64,000 nucleotides of DNA, from contig CAJQLX010000025.1 of NCBI GenBank assembly GCA_905479265.1, positions 1 to 64,000 of the forward strand, read 5' to 3'. Position 1 is the stretch's first letter. Each line of letters opens with the position of its first letter. The position numbers and the translations under genes were made by a program. The stretch is from an uncultured Alphaproteobacteria bacterium (GTDB lineage Bacteria > Pseudomonadota > Alphaproteobacteria > UBA7985). Shown in pieces: positions 16,569 to 26,058 of the stretch. The notes below the pieces were generated by a model. That model did no database searches, had not been told where the DNA came from, and worked only from the letters and a program-made list of their open reading frames with translations.

Positions 16569-16988
16569 ATGCGCTATTTACACACCATGGTTCGAGTCAA
16601 AGATATCGAGGCGAGCAAGCGGTTTTACTGCGAAGGCTTGGGCTTGAAAGAAACCCGCCGTTACGAAAACGAAGCGGGACGATTTACACTCGTGTTTTTG
16701 GCCCCTGAGGGTCAGGAAGAATGCCCGGTGGAATTGACCTATAATTGGGATCCGGAAGACTACGACGGCGGTCGTAACTTTGGCCATTTGGCTTATGAAA
16801 CCAAGAACATCTATGACCTGTGCGCGCATTTGGCGGGGATGGGTTACACCATTCATCGCCCACCACGCGATGGTCGCATGGCTTTCGTTAAGTCGCCGGA
16901 CGGAATTTCGGTTGAATTGCTGCAAGAGGGCGAGTCTTTGGCCCCGGCGGAGCCTTGGGCAAGCATGGAAAATACGGGCAGTTGGTAG
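16569..16988 (+). CDS. gloA: Lactoylglutathione lyase (glyoxalase I)
   Basis: Glyoxalase I converts the hemithioacetal of methylglyoxal and glutathione to S-lactoylglutathione. The 139-residue product starts MRYLHTMVRVKDIEAS with the first metal-ligand His, has the ELTYNWDPEDYDGG...FGHLAYE block with the Glu and His ligands, and the SPDGISVELLQ segment with the final Glu. The start at 16569 gives the standard N-terminus with AGGGAT upstream; a frame start at 16527 would add 14 residues and lacks a ribosome binding site. Single gene after the rpoH terminator. Confidence 0.95.
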   Translation: MRYLHTMVRVKDIEASKRFYCEGLGLKETRRYENEAGRFTLVFLAPEGQEECPVELTYNWDPEDYDGGRNFGHLAYETKNIYDLCAHLAGMGYTIHRPPRDGRMAFVKSPDGISVELLQEGESLAPAEPWASMENTGSW

Positions 16989-17001
16989 TCCACGTGCGTC
17001 C

Positions 17002-17033
17002 CAACCTTCGCTGCGCTAGGCGAACGGAGGTTG
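17002..17033 (+). repeat. Small inverted repeat between gloA and asmA-like gene
   Basis: CAACCT-TCGC (17002-17011) pairs with GCGA (17020-17023) and, after a four-base bulge, AGGTTG (17028-17033). There is no T-run, so it is not a standard terminator. The 12-base word CCAACCTTCGCT also occurs just after adk near 7162, but without the full second arm. Confidence 0.4.
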
Positions 17034-17102
17034 TGGGGGTAATCTGTGCGTATCCGAGCGACAGAAGTCGCCGCAAACTGGTTCTACTGGTAGCCTGACC
17101 CT

Positions 17103-19868
17103 ATGATGGGACGTCTGCTTTCCTTGATCGCGTTTGCGGTCATGATCCTGCTTTTGTTGGCGGTCGGCGCAGTGCTGGCCCTGCCGTTGCTGCCGGTTGA
17201 CCGGTTTTCCGACCGGATCGAAGCGGAGATTGAGCGGGCAACGGGGATGCCGGTTCAACTCAATGGTCGTATTCGTTTGGCGGCTGTGCCCGAAGTGAAG
17301 TTCGAGCTGCGCGATTTTGTCATCGAGGCGACAGAGCCGGGTTTGCCCCCGCTTGCAACCGCTGGCTCAGCGTCGATTGCATTGAATGCGGGTGATCTGC
17401 TCCGGCGCGAAATCACGGTGACCAAGCTCCGCTTGGCGGACGCTTCGATCAATCTGCAACTATCGCGAGACGGCGGGATTGCCGGATTGCCGGAGTTTGG
17501 CAATGGCAATGGCAACGCGAGCGGGAGCAGTCTGGATGTTCGTCCAGAAGAGATCAAACTCAGCGGCGTCTCACTGGAGCGAACGGCATTCCGGCTGAGC
17601 GATCCTGACCGCGCTGATTTGGTCGTCTTGCAGAATATCAATGCTGCGGCTGCACTGGAGAGCATGAACAGCCCCTTCCGCTTAGACATCAGTGCAGATT
17701 GGCAAGACACGCCCATCAGTTTCAACGGTTCGATTTCCACAGCAGAACGGTTTCTCACGCGCAAATCCGCCGGTTTGGATGGCTCAGTCAGCTTCGCCCA
17801 AGCACAGGCCTCAGTCGCGGGTGATTTGGATCTGACGACCGGAGAGCCGGCATTGCTGGGGTGGCAAGTGCGGGCAAAGGGGCCAAACTTGGCCGGTGTA
17901 CTGACGCGCCTGGGTTTGGATCTTCCCGTCGATTCGACCCTCCTGTCGGATTTTAGTGCCGATTTGTCATTTGATTACGACGCTGGATTGTTATCGGCCC
18001 CGCGCGTTGATGCGAGCATTGGAAACATGCGCGTCAGTGCGCCCATACAAGCCATTGTTTCGCCCTCGGGACGCATGACCTTCGAAACACTCGAAGCGGC
18101 TCGATTGACCGATCCATCGCTGAATAAGTGGCTTCAAGGCATGGCCCTCGGTCTGCCGTCTGATCCCGAAATCTTTGGCGCGACGCGGTTGCAAACCTTG
18201 GTCAGCGGGTCCGTGGCCCCAGATGGCGTTCTGACGCTCCGTGCGAGCAATGCGACGGCATCGGTTGGCCGTCAGTCCTTGAAATTCGACCGAATGCTCG
18301 TGACGGCGGGCGATGGCTTTTTCGCTGGCGCAACGATGGAGGGTCTCTCGGCTAACGTTCCGAGTTTGCGGCGCGTGCTGGCAACCTTTGACGCGGTTCC
18401 TGACGGGGTGGAGGAAGACGCTCTGGGCGCTTTTTCGGTGTCTGGGGATCTGCGATTCACGGATAGTGACGTGGCGGTTTCCCAAGCGCTGGTGACGCTG
18501 GACAATCAGAGCGCCCGTGGTGATGCGTCGATCTATTTTGACGCGGTGCCCACCATTCGCGCTGATCTTTCGGGCGGAACGCTCGATTTATCACCCTATA
18601 TCAACCTTGAAGGATCATCCGCCACTCAGCGCCAGAACGTTGCAGCGCGCTCTGATCCGTCGGCGCCGTGGGGCAGCGACCCGATCGACGTTTCTGGTTT
18701 GAAGCTCGCCAACGCGCAAATAAATGCAACGATCGATGGTTTAGACTTGGGCATTACCCAATTTGGCCCGTCAAAGGTCAGTTTGGTGCTTGAGGACGGG
18801 ATATTCCAAGCGCAGGTCGATGAAACCAGCGTCTATCGCGGCGCAGCGCGGGGCCGGATTTTGATTGACGGGCGGAGTGACGTGCCAGCCTTGAGCGCTC
18901 AGCTTCAAGCCTCGGCGGTGCAAGCGGGCGATATTCTGCGCGACTTCATGGGGGTTGAGTTCCTCGAGGGATCCAGCCAAACGTCGATTAATCTCACAAC
19001 ACGTGGCCAAACCATGCAGGCTTGGATGGCCAACCTGAATGGAAATGTCGGCACAGAATTGTCACCGAGCGCGCTGCAAGGCTGGGATATTCCGCGACTG
19101 ATTGAGGGGCTGAAGGGCGGAAATCTGCTGCAAAGCTCAACAACAAACTTCTTCATTGGTCAGCAGTTCGCGACAGCCTTGGAGCGTTTGGGGGCCAGTG
19201 GCAGTATTCAGAATGGTGTTCTGCGTCATGAAGATTTCTTTGCCACAACCCCGGTGCTTTCGATCCAAGGCGGGGGCTTGATCGACCTGGCATCCCAGCA
19301 GCTTGATTACGGGCTTACAATCAACGTGGATCAAGGCGCGTTGCTGGTGCCCATCCGTATTGTGGGCCGTTGGGACAGTCCCCAGCTGACAATCGACGGC
19401 CCAGCGCTGTTGGCGTGGTTAAAGAGCAATCCGGATATTTTATCGACAATTGCGGGGTTGTGGGATTTGGACAAATATCTGCCTGAGGGGGCTTCGGTTG
19501 CGTCCTTGGAGGCTGAAGCACGGTCCTACGTTGCCGCCGAAACCCAGCGGGTGTTGAGCCAAGCACGGGCGATCGAGCAGCAAATTGAGCAGGCCGTGAC
19601 CGACGAACGCGACCGAATTGCGCAGCAATTGGGCGATGAAGCCGCCCGCCAGCGCGCATTGGTGGAGCAACAAGCAGCCCAAGTCCAAGCGCAGCTGCAG
19701 GCCCAACGCGCAGCGTTAGAGGCGCAAGCGCTTCGAGAAATTCAAGCCGCGCAAGAACAAGTTCTAACCTCGCGTCGGCAGTTGCAGCAGCAGCTGGAAG
19801 ACGAGGCAAATCAAGCTGTTCAAGACGGTCTGAACAGTCTTGGTTTGGGTGGTTTACTCGGAAACTAG
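17103..19868 (+). CDS. AsmA family protein with C-terminal coiled coil
   Basis: AsmA-like proteins are anchored in the inner membrane and span the periplasm; relatives take part in lipid transport to the outer membrane. The 921-residue product has an N-terminal membrane anchor (about residues 4-28) followed by the AsmA N-terminal pattern (IEAEIERATGMPVQLNGRI, then RDFVIE). A long beta-rich middle follows. The AsmA C-terminal domain lies at about 600-760, with NLNGNVGTELSPS, GSIQNGVLRHEDF, the GGGLIDLASQQLDYGL strand and VPIRIVGRWDSPQLTID. Residues about 800-905 are a Gln/Ala/Glu-rich coiled coil, not part of the AsmA core. Its stop overlaps that of the convergent ppx gene by four bases (CTAG). 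Confidence 0.9.
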   Translation: MMGRLLSLIAFAVMILLLLAVGAVLALPLLPVDRFSDRIEAEIERATGMPVQLNGRIRLAAVPEVKFELRDFVIEATEPGLPPLATAGSASIALNAGDLLRREITVTKLRLADASINLQLSRDGGIAGLPEFGNGNGNASGSSLDVRPEEIKLSGVSLERTAFRLSDPDRADLVVLQNINAAAALESMNSPFRLDISADWQDTPISFNGSISTAERFLTRKSAGLDGSVSFAQAQASVAGDLDLTTGEPALLGWQVRAKGPNLAGVLTRLGLDLPVDSTLLSDFSADLSFDYDAGLLSAPRVDASIGNMRVSAPIQAIVSPSGRMTFETLEAARLTDPSLNKWLQGMALGLPSDPEIFGATRLQTLVSGSVAPDGVLTLRASNATASVGRQSLKFDRMLVTAGDGFFAGATMEGLSANVPSLRRVLATFDAVPDGVEEDALGAFSVSGDLRFTDSDVAVSQALVTLDNQSARGDASIYFDAVPTIRADLSGGTLDLSPYINLEGSSATQRQNVAARSDPSAPWGSDPIDVSGLKLANAQINATIDGLDLGITQFGPSKVSLVLEDGIFQAQVDETSVYRGAARGRILIDGRSDVPALSAQLQASAVQAGDILRDFMGVEFLEGSSQTSINLTTRGQTMQAWMANLNGNVGTELSPSALQGWDIPRLIEGLKGGNLLQSSTTNFFIGQQFATALERLGASGSIQNGVLRHEDFFATTPVLSIQGGGLIDLASQQLDYGLTINVDQGALLVPIRIVGRWDSPQLTIDGPALLAWLKSNPDILSTIAGLWDLDKYLPEGASVASLEAEARSYVAAETQRVLSQARAIEQQIEQAVTDERDRIAQQLGDEAARQRALVEQQAAQVQAQLQAQRAALEAQALREIQAAQEQVLTSRRQLQQQLEDEANQAVQDGLNSLGLGGLLGN

Positions 19869-20860
19869 TCGGCGTTTGGCTCGTCAAGATTGAGCATAAA
19901 TTGCCGATCATCCTTGGGCTGTTGGTGGTTGCCTGACCGAAGCCATTCGACCAGCAAACCCTCACGAATGCCGTATTGGGAAAACCTCACCCGCTTGACG
20001 CCTGATTGCCGGATAAGCCGCCGGAGAACCATCGCCGCATAGGGCAGGGTTTTTGCGCGGTCGGGCCGTCGTAAATACGGGGCAATTCGGTGCGACTTTT
20101 CTCTGACAATCTTTCGGGCAAACCGGCGTGCCGTTCTGGACGGGAGCACGTAGCCCTCGATCAACAGGGGGATTGGCTCGTTCTCTAACCGCCGGTGGAG
20201 CGCGGCGAAGTGCCGCCACGACCCCCCGACCAAGTGCAGGGTTTCGCCTCTCGCTCGTTTTAGAAAGCGTATGTTCTTGAGCGCCTTAATGATGGTTTTT
20301 CGGGCTTTTCCACGCTTGTCCTGCGCCGTTTCGCGCAGCCGCACCACCCCGATGGGCAGGGACGTAAGGGGCCCATCTTCGCCGAGGCTCAACTCCAAAG
20401 ATCCACCGCCCAAGTCGGCAAACAACCCTGTCGCGTCTTTCAGCCCGTAATTCACCCCAAGCGTGGCGTAACGCGCCTCTTCCTCGCCGGTCAAAACACG
20501 CGGGGGTGCGCCGAACGCTCGGTTGATTGCTTGAATGAGGCGTCCGGCGTTGGTGGCGTCGCGGACGGCTGCGGTCGCCAGCACGTCGATGTGCGCGTCG
20601 GGTGCTTCCGTGACCAGCGCCCGCCGAAAATCGCGTATGGCCCGGACAGCGTGGGCCAGATTGGCAGCCTTCATCGCGCCGGTGGTCGCCAGCCCTTCGC
20701 CCAAGGCGCAAGCCTCGCGAATGTTGAAGACTTCATACCAATTGGCCCATTCTGGCTCTTGGTCGTTTGACAGCCTGCGGAACAGCACGAGTCGGACAGT
20801 GTTGGACCCAATGTCCAAAACGCCTAAGGGGGGATAGTCAGAATGGTCAGAGATAAGCAC
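19865..20860 (-). CDS. ppx: Ppx/GppA family phosphatase
   Basis: Members hydrolyse the terminal phosphate of polyphosphate or pppGpp. The 331-residue product has the actin-like ATPase-fold motifs: GVLDIGSNTVRLVLF at the N-terminus, the ATAAVRDATN block, TGEEEARY, and GLFADLGGGSLEL. It lacks the long C-terminal HD domain of the E. coli proteins, so it is the short form common in this class. The start is GTG at 20860, seven bases after the ppk stop, so it is co-transcribed with ppk. Exopolyphosphatase is favoured over GppA by this linkage. Confidence 0.92.
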   Translation of the reverse strand: MLISDHSDYPPLGVLDIGSNTVRLVLFRRLSNDQEPEWANWYEVFNIREACALGEGLATTGAMKAANLAHAVRAIRDFRRALVTEAPDAHIDVLATAAVRDATNAGRLIQAINRAFGAPPRVLTGEEEARYATLGVNYGLKDATGLFADLGGGSLELSLGEDGPLTSLPIGVVRLRETAQDKRGKARKTIIKALKNIRFLKRARGETLHLVGGSWRHFAALHRRLENEPIPLLIEGYVLPSRTARRFARKIVREKSHRIAPYLRRPDRAKTLPYAAMVLRRLIRQSGVKRVRFSQYGIREGLLVEWLRSGNHQQPKDDRQFMLNLDEPNAD

Positions 20861-20867
20861 GGATCAT

Positions 20868-23057
20868 CTAGGCCTTTGGCTTCCGTTTCGCTTTGCCCTT
20901 ATTCTTCGACTTGCGGATCGCTCGCCCGCGACCGGACAAACTCGGATTTTCCATGAAGTATTGGTGGGCTGAGATCGATTCTTTGTTTTCGGCCTGCACG
21001 TGCTCATAAGAGCCATCCGACCGCAATGTCCAGGCGTTGACGGTATCGCGCAGGTTGGCGACCATAATCTCGTCGAGGATTTGCTTGTGTACCGTCTCGT
21101 TAAGAATCGGGATCAGCGTTTCCACGCGCCGATTGATGTTTCGCGGCATCCAGTCGGCGGATGAAATAAAGACCTTTGCGGTCCGCGACGGCAAGGTTTC
21201 TCCATTGCCAAAGCAACAAATCCGCGAGTGCTCAAGAAAGCGGCCAACGATGGATCTGACTTGAATATTGTCGGACAGCCCGCTGATGCCCGGACGCAAG
21301 CAACAGACCCCCCGAACGACCAACTCAATCGTGACGCCCGCTTGCGAGGCGCGATACAGGCCGTCGATGATGTCGGGGTCAACCAAGGCATTCATTTTGG
21401 CCCAAATGCCTGCCGGCTTGCCTGCCTTTGCGTTGGCGGTCTCGTCTTCGATTGCCGCCATGAGGGTTTCACGCATGTTCAGTGGCGCCACAGACAGGCG
21501 GTTCATTTTCTCTGGAACGGCGTAGGAGGTCATGTAGTTGAACAAACGGCCAGCGTCCTGTGCAAACTCAGGATCGTCGGTGAAGTATGAAAGGTCGGTA
21601 TAAATCCGAGCCGTGATGGGGTGATAGTTGCCCGTCCCAAAGTGGCAGTACGTGCGCAATTTGCCGTTCTCGCGCCGGGCAACCAAGCTGACCTTTGCGT
21701 GGGTTTTCAGGTCGAGAAAACCGTAGACAACCTGCACACCCGCGCGCTCCAAATCCTGCGCCCAACGGATGTTGGCTTCCTCATCAAACCTTGCCTTAAG
21801 CTCCACCAAGGCCGTGACGGATTTTCCAGCCTCGGCCGCGTTTTTCAGTGCTGAAACGATGGGGCTGTCGTTTGAGGTGCGATACAGGGTTTGTTTGATC
21901 GCGACCACATCCGGGTCCATCGCGGCCTGATTAAGAAAACGAACCACCACGTCGAAACTTTCGAAAGGGTGGTGGATCACAAAATCTTTGGCGCGGATGG
22001 CAGCAAAGCAGTCCCCGTCGAAGTCACGAACGCGCTCTGGGAAACGGGGGTCGAAGGGCTGGAATTTCAGGTCGGGCCGTTTGATTTCGCAAATTTCGCT
22101 CAGCTGCGCCAAATTCAGGTTGCCGCCCATGCGGACGCAATCTTCGGGCCTGAGGTCAAATTCTTCCAGCAGTGTGGTGACCAAGTGGTCTGGGATATCC
22201 CGATCGACGTTGATCGAAACAGACTCGCCCCGCGTCCGCCGCTTTAAAGCCGTTTCGAAGTAGCGCACGAGGTCTTCGGCTTCTTCGGCCAGTTCCAAAT
22301 CGCTGTCGCGGAACAACTGGAAGAAACCGGCGTTATGGACCTCAAAGCCCGGGAACAGCCGGTCGAGATAGCGATAGAGAACTTCCGAAACCGGGATGAT
22401 CCGAGATTGCGCATCGCCAGCCTGCGGCAGACGGATGAAGCCGGGCATATCGGTCGGGATCATCAGCAAGCCCGTGAACCGCCGAGAGTCGCTGCGGCGT
22501 GTAAGCTCCATCACCATCGACACGGCCAGATTACGGATGAACGGGAAGGGATGGGTGGGGTCAACAGAGATCGGCGTGAGAACCGGCAGCCATTCGGTTT
22601 CGAATGTCTCTTCCAAGTAGAACTTTTCGCCGTCCGTCAGCTGTTTGCGGTCGATGACGTGAATATCAGCGTCAGCAAGTTCGTCGCGCAGTCCGCGCCA
22701 TATTTCTAGCTGTTGCTTCTGTAGCGAGCGAACACGCGCTGTCGTCATCTCGACTTGCTGGGAAGCGGTCAAACCTTCGGGGGAGACAGCCTCGATGCCC
22801 TCCCGCTCCTGCGCTTTCAGGCCCGCAAGCCGAACCATGATGAATTCTTCGAGGTTGGTGGCTGAAATCGCCACGAAGCGCACGCGCTCGAGCAGGGGGT
22901 GTTCGACACGGCTGGCTTCCGCCAAAACCCGCTCGTTGAACCCAAGCCAAGACACTTCCCGGTTGATGAACCGATTGGGGGACTGGAGATCAATACTGGC
23001 CCCTTCCAGCAGTCCCCGGATGTCTTCGCGGTCGGGGGCTGTTACTGGTTGGCTCAT
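20868..23057 (-). CDS. ppk: Polyphosphate kinase 1
   Basis: PPK1 polymerises the ATP gamma-phosphate into polyphosphate, through a phosphohistidine. The 729-residue product has the four expected domains: the N-terminal RFINREVSWLGFNERVL segment, the head domain, and two phospholipase-D-like C domains with the HPFESFDVVV start, GLDLKTHAKVSL-type motif (here FLDLKTHAKVSL, with the His expected to be phosphorylated) and CHFGTGNYHP. I start at the ATG at 23057, giving MSQPVTAP and an AAGGA upstream; the frame is open for 47 more codons but that would overlap the MATE gene. Part of a MATE-ppk-ppx run. Confidence 0.96.
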   Translation of the reverse strand: MSQPVTAPDREDIRGLLEGASIDLQSPNRFINREVSWLGFNERVLAEASRVEHPLLERVRFVAISATNLEEFIMVRLAGLKAQEREGIEAVSPEGLTASQQVEMTTARVRSLQKQQLEIWRGLRDELADADIHVIDRKQLTDGEKFYLEETFETEWLPVLTPISVDPTHPFPFIRNLAVSMVMELTRRSDSRRFTGLLMIPTDMPGFIRLPQAGDAQSRIIPVSEVLYRYLDRLFPGFEVHNAGFFQLFRDSDLELAEEAEDLVRYFETALKRRTRGESVSINVDRDIPDHLVTTLLEEFDLRPEDCVRMGGNLNLAQLSEICEIKRPDLKFQPFDPRFPERVRDFDGDCFAAIRAKDFVIHHPFESFDVVVRFLNQAAMDPDVVAIKQTLYRTSNDSPIVSALKNAAEAGKSVTALVELKARFDEEANIRWAQDLERAGVQVVYGFLDLKTHAKVSLVARRENGKLRTYCHFGTGNYHPITARIYTDLSYFTDDPEFAQDAGRLFNYMTSYAVPEKMNRLSVAPLNMRETLMAAIEDETANAKAGKPAGIWAKMNALVDPDIIDGLYRASQAGVTIELVVRGVCCLRPGISGLSDNIQVRSIVGRFLEHSRICCFGNGETLPSRTAKVFISSADWMPRNINRRVETLIPILNETVHKQILDEIMVANLRDTVNAWTLRSDGSYEHVQAENKESISAHQYFMENPSLSGRGRAIRKSKNKGKAKRKPKA

Positions 23058-23110
23058 GATGGTGTCGTTCCTTGTTGTGCCCATTGGTCTTGATATGGGC
23101 TGCGCGAGGA

Positions 23111-24679
23111 TCAGGCGGCGGGGGTATTGAACTCCCGCGCCATGACTCGTTTCATTCGGCCCGGAGTATACCACATTGCGAACAGTCCGCAGCCCCAAGC
23201 AACGGCACCGTAGCCCAGCCAGAAGAATAGCAAGTTACCGGGCGCAAACCGAGACACAAGGATGTAGACAACCGCTGGTCCTGCGACCAGCCGGACGCTG
23301 TTAATAAGCATGGCAAACAGCGGGCGTTTCATGCCTTGCAGCGTGCCGGAGTTGATAAAGATCAAGGCGTAGGCCGTCAGCAGGAAGGCCGAAATTGACA
23401 GCACTTGCGAGGACACCGACAGCGTTTCTTCTGAGCTGTTGATCCACGATGGGAAGAGCTGGTGGCCAGCAAACTGAATGATGGTTGCGGTGACGGTCAT
23501 GGCAATGGCGGTGATCAGGCCCAAGCGGTAAACACGCCAGATGCGGTCTTCGCGGCGTGCGCCCAAATTGTTGCCGACGATGGAAATCAGCGCCAGCTCC
23601 AACCCGATGACAGGCAGCAACAGCAGTTGCTCGATCCGCGCGGCGTTCATGTAGCCGTTGATGGCGGCTTCGGCTGCATCAGCCGCAGACATGGTTTCGA
23701 GCAGGACATTGCCGGTTTGTTTGACGATTTCAGGCACAAAGAACTGAATAGAAATAAAGCCCCCCGCGATCAGCAACATGTTAACCGCCGCCGGGACGCC
23801 TTGCCCAATCACTTGGCTCAAGACCGGCCAAAAGGGGATGAATTCGGTGATTTTCAGCCCGTTGAAAATGCCGGTTCGCAGCGCAACGATCATCACAACC
23901 AAAGCGCCCAGCAACTGTGTGATCACTGTCGCCCACGCCAGCCCCGCAACGCCCAATTCGGGCAGGAAGTTCGGCAGGTCTACGGACAGACCATAGAGGC
24001 TAAACGGCGTGCCGCCGAAAACAAGGATGGGGTCGAGGATCAAGTTCATGAAGAAAGCGGCAACTTGCACGATCCCGAACGTCGTGAAATCGCCCTTCGC
24101 GCTCAATATGGCGTTGAACACGGAAATAACGATCAAGAAAGGCGCGAGGTACAAAATGGGCAGGATGTACGCCATGCCAAGCCGGGTCGCCTCGACATTG
24201 CCGCCGGAAAGGGTGCGGTAGTAGAGCTCGATGAACGAACCGCCCATGCCCGGTACGGGGATAAACTGCGCAAAGATCAGCAAGGTCGCGCCAACGATGA
24301 CGCCGGCAACCATGGCTTGCGCGATGGTGTGGCGGGCTTTTTCGCCTTTTTTCGCGCCCAAGGCGTTTGAAACCAGCGCGGTTGTTCCTTGCATCAGGCC
24401 AATGGAGAAAGCCTGCATCAGGAAAAAGGGCCCAAATGACCGCCCCAGCGCTGCGCCCGTCATGTTCGCAGCTTCACCCGGTGCCGGGTACTGATTGGCC
24501 CAGATGGTGTCGACAAGATTGTAGGCAATCATGAAGAAGAACCCGATTCCCGCTGGAAGAGCGAGCATGATCAGCAGCTTGCCAATCGGATCGCCGATCA
24601 TATCGGGGCCGCGGCGCTTTGCCTTGGATGCTTCAGCCGCCGTTGCCTGGGAGGTGCTGTCTTGGGTGCGTTCTGTCAT
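23111..24679 (-). CDS. MATE family efflux transporter
   Basis: MATE proteins export cationic drugs or metabolites in exchange for sodium or protons. The 522-residue product has about twelve membrane segments in two pseudo-repeats. The first starts with PIGKLLIMLALPAGIGFFF and the NLVDTIWANQ segment, the second with PVLSQVIGQGVPAAVNMLLI. It is somewhat longer than the usual 450-480 residues, with a charged 30-residue N-terminus and longer loops. It lies 53 bases upstream of ppk in the same direction; a functional link is not evident. The substrate cannot be told from sequence. Confidence 0.92.
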   Translation of the reverse strand: MTERTQDSTSQATAAEASKAKRRGPDMIGDPIGKLLIMLALPAGIGFFFMIAYNLVDTIWANQYPAPGEAANMTGAALGRSFGPFFLMQAFSIGLMQGTTALVSNALGAKKGEKARHTIAQAMVAGVIVGATLLIFAQFIPVPGMGGSFIELYYRTLSGGNVEATRLGMAYILPILYLAPFLIVISVFNAILSAKGDFTTFGIVQVAAFFMNLILDPILVFGGTPFSLYGLSVDLPNFLPELGVAGLAWATVITQLLGALVVMIVALRTGIFNGLKITEFIPFWPVLSQVIGQGVPAAVNMLLIAGGFISIQFFVPEIVKQTGNVLLETMSAADAAEAAINGYMNAARIEQLLLLPVIGLELALISIVGNNLGARREDRIWRVYRLGLITAIAMTVTATIIQFAGHQLFPSWINSSEETLSVSSQVLSISAFLLTAYALIFINSGTLQGMKRPLFAMLINSVRLVAGPAVVYILVSRFAPGNLLFFWLGYGAVAWGCGLFAMWYTPGRMKRVMAREFNTPAA

Positions 24680-24797
24680 GAGACTTCCTGAAGTGCGGGT
24701 TCGGAGACAGAATTAGTCCGCTCAGAGACCTGCGCAACGGGCAAGTTCGCTGACATGCCGTGCGTTTTTCAAACTTGGATGGGCGCTGCAGGCGACT

Positions 24798-25964
24798 TTA
24801 CAGCGCTTGGGTGTAAATCTCTAAAGCGGCATCGTAGGTCATTTCTCTGAGATTATTTTGCAGCAAGCGGGTTTGCTTCATCGCATCCTCGGCCAGCTTG
24901 GGCAGGTCGTTATGGGAAATCCCAACCTCTCGCAGCCGCGGATTAACACCGCAATCGGCGGTCAGACGCTCCATGTATTCGATGAAGTTCCCGGCACGTT
25001 GGCTGACGCTGCCAGCGCTGCCTGGCACCAGCAAATCAGCAAGTTCAGCATAGAGATCGGGGTGGGTTTCCGCGTTGTAGCGCAGGACCGGGCCGAGCAC
25101 TTGGGTGTTTGAAAGGCCGTGAGGAACGTGGAACAGCGCGCCGATGGGGTAGGCGAGGGCGTGGACAGCGGCAACGGGAGCGTTGGCGAAAGCCTGTCCA
25201 GCCAGCATGGCACCAAGCAGCATATCACCGCGGGCGCGTACGTTGCTGCCGTCTGCCATTGCGGCGGGCAAGCCGGCGGCGAGCAGCGTTAGCGCCTGCT
25301 GCGCCAATCCATCGGATAGGGGATTTTTCCGGACTTTCGAGGTGTAGGCTTCGATGGCGTGGACCATCGCGTCGATCCCGGTGTGCGCGGTTACATGCGG
25401 TGGCAAGCCAACGGTAAGGCTGGGGTCCAAAACGGCGCCATCGGCATAGAGGATGGGGTCGACAACGCCGAGTTTGATTTCCGCACCGACGGTGACAATC
25501 GCAATGGGCGTGACTTCGGAGCCGGTGCCTGCGGTCGTTGGCACCTGGAACAGCGGCAAGCGCCCTTCCGCGATCTGCGCCCGGTCCACCTGTGCGACGC
25601 CGTACATGTCGCCCAAGGCCTGTGTAGAGCGGCACAGCAGGGCGACGAGCTTTGCGGTATCCATAGGGCTACCCCCGCCCAAGCCGACAATGGCTTCTGC
25701 GCCAAAATCTTGCGCGGCAGAAACGGCGGCCAGCACTTTGGCTTGCGGGGGGTCGGCTTCGACATCATCGTAAACGGCGACGGTGAGACCCAACTCTGTC
25801 AAAGCGCTGGCGACTGGATCCACCAAGCCAGCGCTGACAACGCCGGGGTCGGTGATAATCATGAGCCGCTTTGCGCCGAAATTGCCTAACATTGCCGCTA
25901 AAGCTTCAGCCGCTGGTTCACCAAACTTAAGGCTGGGGACGGTTTGAAAAGAAAAGGCTGTCAT
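24798..25964 (-). CDS. Iron-containing alcohol dehydrogenase
   Basis: Group III alcohol dehydrogenases use NAD(P) and Fe(II) or another divalent metal. The 388-residue product has the GGGSPMDTAKLVALL nucleotide-binding motif, the TTAGTGSEVTPIAIV segment, and the metal-ligand region with the His residues in HTGIDAMVHAIEAY and AVHALAYPIGALFHVPHG. The start at 25964 has AGGAG eight bases upstream; a 20-codon upstream extension lacks this. The substrate is unknown (primary alcohols, 1,3-propanediol and 4-hydroxybutyrate are known in the family). Divergent from the nitronate monooxygenase-like gene. Confidence 0.93.
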   Translation of the reverse strand: MTAFSFQTVPSLKFGEPAAEALAAMLGNFGAKRLMIITDPGVVSAGLVDPVASALTELGLTVAVYDDVEADPPQAKVLAAVSAAQDFGAEAIVGLGGGSPMDTAKLVALLCRSTQALGDMYGVAQVDRAQIAEGRLPLFQVPTTAGTGSEVTPIAIVTVGAEIKLGVVDPILYADGAVLDPSLTVGLPPHVTAHTGIDAMVHAIEAYTSKVRKNPLSDGLAQQALTLLAAGLPAAMADGSNVRARGDMLLGAMLAGQAFANAPVAAVHALAYPIGALFHVPHGLSNTQVLGPVLRYNAETHPDLYAELADLLVPGSAGSVSQRAGNFIEYMERLTADCGVNPRLREVGISHNDLPKLAEDAMKQTRLLQNNLREMTYDAALEIYTQAL

Positions 25965-26058
25965 TGTGCGGCTCCTACGGGTCTCGACCTTGAACAACAC
26001 CTGTTTTGGGACAACTTGCCACATAAGAACAAGTCTGAGCGGTTAAGGGAGACCCAAA

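Noticed and set aside
7161-17033. Shared word CCCAACCTTCGCT after adk and after gloA as a possible dispersed repeat family
   Set aside because: Only two copies were noticed, only one has the full inverted repeat, and a 13-base match is expected by chance in a window this size.
23058-23198. 47-codon N-terminal extension of ppk
   Set aside because: It overlaps the MATE gene and the added sequence does not resemble the N-terminus of polyphosphate kinase.
23462-24370. 302-codon open frame antisense to the MATE gene
   Set aside because: The product is low-complexity in Gln, Asp, Asn and Arg, as expected from the complement of membrane-protein codons.
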